Assembly (NCBI GenBank): GCA_016744315.1
Contig: JADGER010000006.1
Coordinates: 1 to 37,996, forward strand
DNA length: 37,996 bases
DNA from: Sulfurovaceae bacterium
GTDB taxonomy: Bacteria; Campylobacterota; Campylobacteria; Campylobacterales; Sulfurovaceae
Direction of reading: 5' to 3'
The number at the start of each line of letters is the position of its first letter. The stretch's first letter is position 1. The notes beneath the pieces are model-generated. The model saw only the letters and a list, made by a program, of their open reading frames with translations, was not told where the DNA came from and did no database searches. This document shows, piece by piece, positions 1 to 6,872 of the stretch. The translations under genes and the position numbers were made by a program.

Positions 1-1
1 T

Positions 2-550
2 AATAACGAAGCCACAAAAGAAAACTTTTTTAGTAATAATGAACAATATAATATCTTACACTGCTCTACGCATGGTTTTTTTGCTTCTAATGCCCTAGAG
101 TCAGGAATTGTTTTGAAAATACCTCAACAATTAATGCTAAAAAAAGGTGAAGTATTAGAAAATAAGTTACAAGAAAATCAAGAGTTACAACAGAGTATCA
201 TTACGGTTAATGACTTAATCAAGGAGTTAAATTCAGAGTTTGAACTGGTATTTTTCTCAGCTTGTGTAAGTGGTGAAAATAAGAATGAATCAGGAGATGA
301 GTTGATTGGTCTCTCTCGTGGACTTTTCTATGCTGGTACAAAAGCAATGATACTCTCTTTGTTTAATACTTTTAAAAATGTAACCGTTGATAATGATGTA
401 CATATCAAAAACTTTTATCAATATTGGATAGAAGAGAAACAACCAAAAGCAAAAGCATTTCAACGCTATATCCAAGAGGTAAAAGCAAAAGATGAATATA
501 AACATCCATTCTATTGGTTTGCTTATATTTTAATAGGGAATCCATATTAA
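2..550 (+). CDS. CHAT-domain (caspase-like) protease, 5' end outside window
   Basis: The reading frame is open from the left edge to the stop at 550; the track's start at 113 is an internal TTG, so this is the C-terminal ~182 residues of a longer protein. It shows both halves of a CHAT (caspase HetF-associated with TPRs) catalytic dyad: HCSTHGFF with the His codon at 71-73, and FFSACVSG with the Cys codon at 263-265. The family's C-terminal pattern follows: a GL-x-R-GLFYAGTKAMILSLF block and HPFYWFAYILIGNP at the very end. CHAT proteins are cysteine peptidases usually placed behind TPR or sensor modules in bacterial conflict systems. An AAGGA ribosome site and only 9 bases separate it from the next gene, so it heads (or continues) the operon. 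The N-terminal partner domain cannot be seen. Both catalytic residues look intact. Confidence 0.9.
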   Translation, partial: NNEATKENFFSNNEQYNILHCSTHGFFASNALESGIVLKIPQQLMLKKGEVLENKLQENQELQQSIITVNDLIKELNSEFELVFFSACVSGENKNESGDELIGLSRGLFYAGTKAMILSLFNTFKNVTVDNDVHIKNFYQYWIEEKQPKAKAFQRYIQEVKAKDEYKHPFYWFAYILIGNPY

Positions 551-559
551 GGAAAAAAT

Positions 560-1456
560 ATGTTAGATAAAAAAGAGTTACTCGAAGAGATTGAGATATT
601 TGAGAAATTAGATATTATCTATATTTTAGAAGTCTTACAAAATAAACTTGATGATAATAATGAAATTAGAGCAGATAAAACTATAGAATTAGATAGTAAT
701 ATGATTGAGACTATTAAAGAACTGTTATCTGCTCTAGTAAGACATAGCGATAATTTTAGAAAAATTTTCAATTTGGCTTTAGTGGAGATAGATAGTTATA
801 ATAAAGTTGCTAATATTGATATTGAAGATACAAATATTTCTAAAGAAAATATTGAGTTTTTATATGCTTTATTAAAAAACATAGCGTTAAATCATCAAGG
901 CTTTGGCGATAATGTTGCAGGAGATAAAACCACTCATAATACTAATAGTGTAAATATTAGTGGTTCTAACTCAGGAGATATAATCATCAACACAAAAGAT
1001 ATAGATTATGCGTCTAAGTTAAAAAACATACTCTCTAATCTACCTATAGGTAATATCCTATTTAATGCACCCAAAAATATTTCATTGAATGAGTCAAAAA
1101 AAGCAATTTTACGAATCTCGAAACAAAGTATTGATATAAGTAATTTACCACAAAACAATCAACAAATAGAAGAAAAATTAGAAATATACTCTTTTATGTC
1201 TGCAAAACTGATGAGCTTTGATTTTGATATTATGAATAATAATCATGAAGAACAAGCTATTGGTGAAAAAGACTTTACAGAGTGGTCATGGTATATTACT
1301 CCTAAGATACAAAAAGATAAAGGAGTGCTTTTACTTCGTATTAGCATTAGGATACCTTTAGACAAAAATAAAGAAGAGAAAAAAGATTTACCTCTATTTG
1401 AAAAAAATATAGATATTTTAGTTAAAGAAGATAAAATACTAGAAACAGGAGAATAA
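560..1456 (+). CDS. Unknown protein with GDxxxGDK motif linker and C-terminal beta-rich domain
   Basis: A 298-residue protein that I cannot assign to a named family. Residues 1-110 are charged and look all-helical. Residues ~114-145 hold the island's shared motif (GFGDNVAGDKTTHN, then SVNISGSNSGDIII). Residues ~165-298 look like a beta-rich domain containing MSAKLMSFDFDI, EEQAIGEKDFTEWSWYITPK and alternating hydrophobic strands. A similar W-x-W...P layout occurs, as far as I recall, in domains attached to bacterial CHAT/TIR conflict proteins. There is no signal peptide or membrane segment, so it is probably cytoplasmic. The start has AAGGA 7 bases upstream; the gene lies 9 bases after the CHAT gene and 3 bases before the hydrolase, so it is surely co-transcribed. 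An adaptor joining the protease, hydrolase and NLR through the shared motif is an inference from context only. Confidence 0.85.
   Translation: MLDKKELLEEIEIFEKLDIIYILEVLQNKLDDNNEIRADKTIELDSNMIETIKELLSALVRHSDNFRKIFNLALVEIDSYNKVANIDIEDTNISKENIEFLYALLKNIALNHQGFGDNVAGDKTTHNTNSVNISGSNSGDIIINTKDIDYASKLKNILSNLPIGNILFNAPKNISLNESKKAILRISKQSIDISNLPQNNQQIEEKLEIYSFMSAKLMSFDFDIMNNNHEEQAIGEKDFTEWSWYITPKIQKDKGVLLLRISIRIPLDKNKEEKKDLPLFEKNIDILVKEDKILETGE
899..994 (+). repeat. Shared island motif, copy 1 (full form)
   Basis: Encodes GFGDNVAGDKTTHNTNSVNISGSNSGDIIIN-type sequence in the middle of the unknown protein. It contains both halves of the motif: the GD-x-x-x-GDK part and the S-x-x-I-SGSNSG part. The copies match better as protein than as DNA. 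Confidence 0.85.
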
Positions 1457-1459
1457 AAT

Positions 1460-2440
1460 ATGAGTGAAGAGCGATATAAAATTTTTTCAATTAACCCAGA
1501 TGATAAAAATACTCAAATGGATGTCATTTTTATCCATGGTTTAGGTGGTGACAAGTATTCAACATGGCAAAATTCAAATAATGAATCATGGCAAAAGTGG
1601 TTAGCCAAAGATTATAATGTATCAGTTTATTCTATAGCTTATGGTGCAAATATGACTAATTGGGATGAAGATGATATGAAACTCGATGAAACAGCTGATT
1701 TTTTCTTAAGTTCATTAAAAAGTGAAGGTATAGGAGATAAACCTTATATGTTTGTAGTGCATAGCTTAGGAGGATTGCTAGTAAAGAATATTTTATTAAA
1801 AGCACAAAATAGTAAAGATTATAAATACTTATTGGATATGTGTAAATCTATTGTTTTTTTTGCTGTTCCTCATAGTGGGTCAGGATGGGCAACTCTATTG
1901 AATTATGGGAAAGTATTATTAAGAAGTAGTAATCTATTAGAGTCATTATCTAAAAATACACAAGACCTCCATAACTTAACTACAAACTTTAATCAATTGA
2001 TTATTAATAATAAGATTGAAACTTATGTATTTTATGAAACCAAAAAGGTAAAAATAGAAAAAATAATAGGCTTTAAAAGTATAGTTGTAGTCAGTAGAGA
2101 AAGTGCAACGATTGTACATTCAACTAATCAAGTTATTCCACTACCTAAAGACCATATTACTATCTGTAAAATTGATGATAGAGATGATGACTTATATAAG
2201 CATAAAATAAAAAGTATTATGAATAAAACTATAGAGATAAATCAAGTATCAACTCAAAAAGAGTCTCAATCAGATGAACAAAATAATTCATCTACTACTA
2301 CATCCATTCATTATGGTTCTGGAGATATTATTACAGGAGATAAAGTTACTCATAATAACAATAGTGTTAGTATCGGTGGTTCAAATTCTGGTAGTATTGT
2401 AATAGGAAATAATAATAAGGTAAATAAAAATGGAAAATAA
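1460..2440 (+). CDS. SesB-like alpha/beta hydrolase effector with C-terminal shared motif
   Basis: A 326-residue serine hydrolase of the alpha/beta fold. Visible landmarks: the oxyanion strand VIFIHGLGGDKYSTW (residues ~23-36), nucleophile elbow VVHSLGGLLVK with Ser102, the IVFFAVPHSG strand, ETYVFYET, SRESATIVHST, and a late KDHITICK with His232 as the likely catalytic base. This series is characteristic of the SesB-like esterase/lipase domain known as the effector of many fungal NLR proteins. Residues 284-320 carry the motif HYGSGDIITGDKVTHNN / SVSIGGSNSGSIVIG. No secretion signal is seen. AGGAG lies 8 bases before the ATG; the 3' end overlaps the NLR gene by 11 bases, which suggests translational coupling and paired function. 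The natural substrate (phospholipid or other ester) cannot be read from sequence. Confidence 0.88.
   Translation: MSEERYKIFSINPDDKNTQMDVIFIHGLGGDKYSTWQNSNNESWQKWLAKDYNVSVYSIAYGANMTNWDEDDMKLDETADFFLSSLKSEGIGDKPYMFVVHSLGGLLVKNILLKAQNSKDYKYLLDMCKSIVFFAVPHSGSGWATLLNYGKVLLRSSNLLESLSKNTQDLHNLTTNFNQLIINNKIETYVFYETKKVKIEKIIGFKSIVVVSRESATIVHSTNQVIPLPKDHITICKIDDRDDDLYKHKIKSIMNKTIEINQVSTQKESQSDEQNNSSTTTSIHYGSGDIITGDKVTHNNNSVSIGGSNSGSIVIGNNNKVNKNGK
2309..2419 (+). repeat. Shared island motif, copy 2 (full form)
   Basis: C-terminal motif of the first hydrolase: HYGSGDIITGDK, then SVSIGGSNSGSIVIG. The first ~35 bases (cattatggttctggagatat...) are nearly the same as DNA at 2457 in the next gene, so they form a direct repeat about 148 bases apart spanning the gene junction. 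Confidence 0.88.
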
Positions 2441-4496
2441 AGAGATACACCCAAAGCATTATGGTACTGGTGATATTATTTTAGGTGATAGACATGAACA
2501 CCATCATCAAGCCCCTCATATAATCCCCAGAGTCTTAACCAAACAAGTAGGTCTAGCCAACGATATAGACTTCGTAGGGCGAAAAAATGAGCTACAAAAA
2601 GTAGATGAGCTTTTAAATCAAAACGCTATGTTGCTTCTGCTCAATGGTATTGGAGGTATTGGTAAAAGTACATTAGCATCCTATTATCTTAATCAAAAAA
2701 AAGATGAGTTTGATTATTATGGTTTTGTGCAGGTTAATGAAGATATAAAACTAAGTCTTGCTTCTGCTTTTTCTACTTCTCTCGATTTAAAATCAGAAAA
2801 AATTGATGATTTGTTTGCTGAAATAATGAGTAAGCTCAATAATTTAGATAAAAATAAAAAAAAGCTTCTTATTATAGATGATGTTAAAGAGATGGATAAT
2901 CAGAAAGATGAAATAAATACTCTTATGACACTTAAAAATAATGGTTTTCAAATTTTATTCACTTCACGAGAGGTTAAAGATAATATTAAAAATTATCCTT
3001 TACCTATGATGAATGAGGGAGATGCTAGAGATTTATTTTTGAAACATTATGATACGGATGATATAAATAATATTGATATTATTGTAAAAGAGTATTTAGA
3101 TTATCATCCATTATTTATTGAAATGACAGCAAAAACATTATCTTTAAAAAGAAGATTATCACTTAACGAAATTATAAAAAAATTTGAAAGTGAAGAATAT
3201 CAAGTAGTAAAAAGAGATGATATTGAAAGTTACCATAAGTTTTTGGATAATTTTTCTATGAATGACCAAGTTTTACAAAATGAAGAAACACTATTATTTA
3301 TAAAAAAGTTAGCTTTATTACCGTCTATCGAAATTTCTTTTGAGGAGTTGTATAAGTTTTTAGTTTGTGATAATAAAGATAATAAAGATAAATTAGATAA
3401 TTTTTTAATTAAACTTATTCGCAACGGTTGGTTAATTGAATTTAAAGATGGATATAAATTTCATCAAATTTTACGAGATTATATTTTAGAGAGATATAAA
3501 CCTAAATTTGAAGAGATTGAAAAGCAAATAGATTATTGTATATATTTAACAAAAGATAGTTCAGATCCTCAAAAAGCTTTGGACAACAGAGATAATTTAA
3601 TTTATTTTAAATCTATCTTGGCATTTATTGAGAAAGAAGAAATCAAAAATCAAAAAACAGCTACTATATACAATAATTTTGGACTTACTTTTAACTATTT
3701 AAATGAGCCTGATGAAAAAATCATCAGATTATATGAAAAATCTTTAAAAATAAGAGAAAAAATAGAAAATAAAAATACAGCTGAAACACTTAATAACTTA
3801 GCAGGAATATATAGTTTCCTTAAAAATTATAGGGAAGCACAGCTATTTCATTTTAAAGCTTTAAAAATAAGAAAAAAGTGTAAACTTGAAAATGAAATAG
3901 GTTCAAGTTATAATAATTTAGGTGTACTCCTTTACAGAAAAAAAGAATATCATAAATCAAAATTATTTTGGTGTAAATCTATACAAATATGGGAAGGTTT
4001 ACGAGGTAAACTAAATAAGGATTCTAAAGAATTACCTAATCTAAATAGTTTACTGGCTAAAGCTCATGATAACTTAGGAGTATTGTATAAAGTAACTGAA
4101 GAAGTAAGTTCAGTTGAAATTATAAAATTACATGAAAAAGCTTTAAATCTAAGAATAGAATCTTTATCTGAATGGCACATTGATAAGGCTTCAAGCTATA
4201 AAAAATTATCGGACTTATATTTTGAAGAAAAGAATTTTGAAAAATCTTTTGAGTTTATACAGGAATATATAAAAATATATGAAGAGAATTTTCTAAAAAG
4301 TGGTTCTAAATTAGTTGAGGTAAAAGATAGCTTCAAGAAGAGCGTCTTAAATTTATTTCATCAATATCAAGATAAGAATATCTCTATAGGCATAGTTGAT
4401 GAAAGTTTTAATATAGATAGAGAAGATGTTTTGGCTCTTTTCAAAAAGCATGATATAAATTCGGTCGATTCTGAATTAGAAGAGTTTAACAAATAA
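2430..4496 (+). CDS. NB-ARC ATPase with TPR repeats (NLR-like sensor), N-terminal shared motif
   Basis: A 688-residue STAND NTPase. Residues 10-26 are the short form of the shared motif (HYGTGDIILGDRHEHHHQ). The NB-ARC module follows: FVGRKNEL at ~48, Walker A NGIGGIGKST at 72-81, Walker B KLLIIDDV at ~145-152, the arginine sensor LFTSRE near 176-181, a GLPL-like YHPLFIEM at ~225-232, and a winged-helix region ending in an MHD-like FHQILRDY near 344-351. From ~405 to the end there are tetratricopeptide repeats (NNFGLTF..., LNNLAGIYSFLKNY, NNLGVLLYRKKEY, DNLGVLYK...). Such proteins stay ADP-bound until the repeats sense a trigger, then oligomerise. The N-terminal motif, in the place where effector or adhesion modules normally sit, and the 11-base overlap with the hydrolase gene suggest that it recruits the hydrolase. 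Function as a sensor is inferred from family and context. Confidence 0.92.
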   Translation: MENKEIHPKHYGTGDIILGDRHEHHHQAPHIIPRVLTKQVGLANDIDFVGRKNELQKVDELLNQNAMLLLLNGIGGIGKSTLASYYLNQKKDEFDYYGFVQVNEDIKLSLASAFSTSLDLKSEKIDDLFAEIMSKLNNLDKNKKKLLIIDDVKEMDNQKDEINTLMTLKNNGFQILFTSREVKDNIKNYPLPMMNEGDARDLFLKHYDTDDINNIDIIVKEYLDYHPLFIEMTAKTLSLKRRLSLNEIIKKFESEEYQVVKRDDIESYHKFLDNFSMNDQVLQNEETLLFIKKLALLPSIEISFEELYKFLVCDNKDNKDKLDNFLIKLIRNGWLIEFKDGYKFHQILRDYILERYKPKFEEIEKQIDYCIYLTKDSSDPQKALDNRDNLIYFKSILAFIEKEEIKNQKTATIYNNFGLTFNYLNEPDEKIIRLYEKSLKIREKIENKNTAETLNNLAGIYSFLKNYREAQLFHFKALKIRKKCKLENEIGSSYNNLGVLLYRKKEYHKSKLFWCKSIQIWEGLRGKLNKDSKELPNLNSLLAKAHDNLGVLYKVTEEVSSVEIIKLHEKALNLRIESLSEWHIDKASSYKKLSDLYFEEKNFEKSFEFIQEYIKIYEENFLKSGSKLVEVKDSFKKSVLNLFHQYQDKNISIGIVDESFNIDREDVLALFKKHDINSVDSELEEFNK
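2457..2507 (+). repeat. Shared island motif, copy 3 (short form)
   Basis: N-terminus of the NLR-like ATPase: HYGTGDIILGDRHEHHHQ. Only the GD-x-x-x-GD half is present; the IGGSNSG half is absent and replaced by a His-rich run. Close in DNA to copy 2. Confidence 0.85.
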
Positions 4497-4522
4497 ATGA
4501 AGATATTTATCAAAGCTATATT

Positions 4523-6814
4523 ATGACCAAACAAATAAACCTACCCCAACTAATCAAAACCTCAACCGATGAAACATTCAGAACAAACCTAAAAACTGTT
4601 GTAGAAAAAAATGTCCCTTTTGGTGAGAGATTGACACTTTATAATCATATCGCAAATAGTATATATACTGATGGTTATACTGTTTTTGCTATCTTTGCTT
4701 GGGAGCTTGGGTTGGATTATCTTGATAGTGATGAGATAGATGGTGTTTTAAAGGCTGATTTGCTTAGGAGTTATGGTTTGGCTTGGATGGAGTTAAATCA
4801 TTTTGATTTATCTATAGAGTATCTCAATGAAGCTATGGAGTTTTTAGATAATCGTGATGATGGGATATTGATAGATATATATTTTGGTCTCTCTATCGTA
4901 TATAAGCATTTGACTGATATGCCAAAAGCCATTGAGTATGCTAAAATGGCTACCCACACTGCTAAAAAAATGAATGATGACTTTGAAATATCAAGAGCTT
5001 ATCTAAATACAGGGAATTTACTCTCTAAGACAAATAGATATGATGAAGCCCTAGAGAATTATCAAAATGCTTTAAAGTATTCTACTATGGATGAAGTCAA
5101 ATCCAATGTTTTGATGAGTTTGGGGCTTTTATATAAAAACACAATGGAGTATCAAAAAGCCAAAGAGACCTTTGATGAGGCAGAGAGACTTTTTAAGAAA
5201 CTAAAATTTGTCAATGAGATGTTTGAGCTTTATATTAACTATGGCATACTCTATACCAAACTAGCAAAGTTTGATAATGCAAAAGAGTATCTTCAAATGG
5301 CATTGGACTATTTTGAAGAGATAGATGATAGTTATAATATGACCATTTGCTATCTAAATCTAGGAAGAGTAGAACAAGATAGAGCTAAATTCTCTACATC
5401 TTTGAAGTATTTTAATAGAGGTGTTGCACTTTGTAATAGTGATGATAATCTTATCTCTTTGGCTTCTCTTTTGTATTATAGTAGAGGAAATATATTTTTA
5501 TCTCTCAAAGAGTATAAGAAGGCTTCTAGTGATTATCAAATCGCTATACAATATGCAAAAGAACAAAATGATACTTCTATGGAGGCTTCTATTAAAAATG
5601 CTTTGGCAGGACTTGAAGCAGATAAAGGAAATATTGATACAGCACAAAAACTCTATCAAGAGATTTTGGAGGTGTTTCAAAAAGATAATAATATTGAAGA
5701 GATAGTGGCTACTTATACAAATATGGCACTTTTATATGAAGAAAAGGCGATGCATCAACTCGCTCATAAAGCATATACTAAAGCTCTTAATTTAGCTCAA
5801 ACAATTGATATACCACAGTTAGAAATATCTATACTTATCAATATGGCTGAGATGTTTGCTAGTATTGCAGATAGTCACAAAGCAATTGAACTCTATAATC
5901 AAACCTTTGAGCTACTAGAAAATTATGACAATGATGATTTACTCTCAAAGTGCTATTTAAATTTGGCTAATATATATGAGAGTATTACAGAGTTTGATTT
6001 GGCTCTTAAATATGCAAAACTAGGACTAGCACTTAAAGAGAAGTTGGGATATGATGATAAGTCACTCTATATCATTTATGATTCATTGGCTCGTATTTAT
6101 GATGGGCTAAAACAAGAAGAGGAAGCTGAGAAATATTACATCAAAACACTTCAAAGTGCAAAAGAGTATAACCCATCACACTATTATGGAATGTTAGTGA
6201 ATTATGGTCTATTTTTGTTTAAATTCAAAGAAGATATTCTAGGTGCAATAGAGTGCTATGACAAGGCAAAAGCCTATTTTGAAAAACATCAAAAATATGA
6301 AACACTTATCGCTATCAATAGTAATTATGCGATGATATACGAGTCTCAATCACAAAGAGAAGATGCCATAAAACACTACAAAAAAGCACTAGAGTATGCT
6401 GATATATTTATCTCTTTTATAGAAGATGAAAACATTATGATGAAATATAGAATTAACTTTGAACATATATACGAAAATTTAGTACAACTCTATATCCAAA
6501 AAAAATCATACAAAAAGGCTTTTGAAACCATAGAAAATCTAAAATCAAGAACCTTTTCAAAGATACTCTCCTCAAACTATTTCCACTCAAATAAAATCCC
6601 AAAAAATCTTTTGGCAAAAGAGAAAAAGCTCAAAAAGGAGTTAAATCAAATACTTTCTAATGATTTAGATATAGTAAATCTCGATAGTATGCTCCAACCC
6701 ATCTATAAAGACTTAAGCAATCTCTATACCAACATGAGAAAGATTGATACAAATTATGTTTTAATCAAAGAGAATAGTATATTAGGGTTTGATAGGATTA
6801 AGGGTGTTTTATAG
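4523..6814 (+). CDS. Long TPR protein lacking the expected C-terminal CHAT domain
   Basis: A 763-residue protein made almost entirely of tetratricopeptide repeats (for example AYLNTGNLLSKTNRYDEALENYQNAL, SLGLLYKNTMEYQKAKETFDEA, CYLNLANIYESITEFDLALKYAKLGLAL), roughly 16-18 units of the 34-40-residue type. After ~600 it carries the helical connector usual in TPR-CHAT proteins (ALEYADIFISFIEDEN, IENLKSRTFSKIL). It ends in YVLIKENSILGFDRIKGVL, close to where the CHAT peptidase domain would normally start. No catalytic domain remains. The start is ATG 26 bases after the NLR stop, with no strong ribosome site, so translation may be coupled. Either it is a stand-alone TPR scaffold or sensor, or a TPR-CHAT gene that has lost its protease. 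The first CHAT gene of the operon might supply the activity in trans; that is inference. Confidence 0.9.
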   Translation: MTKQINLPQLIKTSTDETFRTNLKTVVEKNVPFGERLTLYNHIANSIYTDGYTVFAIFAWELGLDYLDSDEIDGVLKADLLRSYGLAWMELNHFDLSIEYLNEAMEFLDNRDDGILIDIYFGLSIVYKHLTDMPKAIEYAKMATHTAKKMNDDFEISRAYLNTGNLLSKTNRYDEALENYQNALKYSTMDEVKSNVLMSLGLLYKNTMEYQKAKETFDEAERLFKKLKFVNEMFELYINYGILYTKLAKFDNAKEYLQMALDYFEEIDDSYNMTICYLNLGRVEQDRAKFSTSLKYFNRGVALCNSDDNLISLASLLYYSRGNIFLSLKEYKKASSDYQIAIQYAKEQNDTSMEASIKNALAGLEADKGNIDTAQKLYQEILEVFQKDNNIEEIVATYTNMALLYEEKAMHQLAHKAYTKALNLAQTIDIPQLEISILINMAEMFASIADSHKAIELYNQTFELLENYDNDDLLSKCYLNLANIYESITEFDLALKYAKLGLALKEKLGYDDKSLYIIYDSLARIYDGLKQEEEAEKYYIKTLQSAKEYNPSHYYGMLVNYGLFLFKFKEDILGAIECYDKAKAYFEKHQKYETLIAINSNYAMIYESQSQREDAIKHYKKALEYADIFISFIEDENIMMKYRINFEHIYENLVQLYIQKKSYKKAFETIENLKSRTFSKILSSNYFHSNKIPKNLLAKEKKLKKELNQILSNDLDIVNLDSMLQPIYKDLSNLYTNMRKIDTNYVLIKENSILGFDRIKGVL

Positions 6815-6870
6815 GTTTAAAACCATCTATGCTAGGAGAGGTGATATATGACTTAGTTTTATTCAAATAG
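6814..6870 (+). pseudogene. Possible remnant of a CHAT domain
   Basis: Directly after the TPR stop, a shifted frame reads LKPSMLGEVIYDLVLFK before a stop. LxxxIYDLVL resembles the LYDLLL helix that precedes the central strand of CHAT domains. If real, the TPR gene was a TPR-CHAT fusion cut short by deletion, with the convergent gene now starting 3 bases further on. The match is short and could be chance. Confidence 0.25.
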
Positions 6871-6872
6871 TT

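Noticed and set aside
5421-5705. Forward ORF of 94 residues inside the TPR gene
   Set aside because: Another frame of a long, clearly repetitive TPR coding region.
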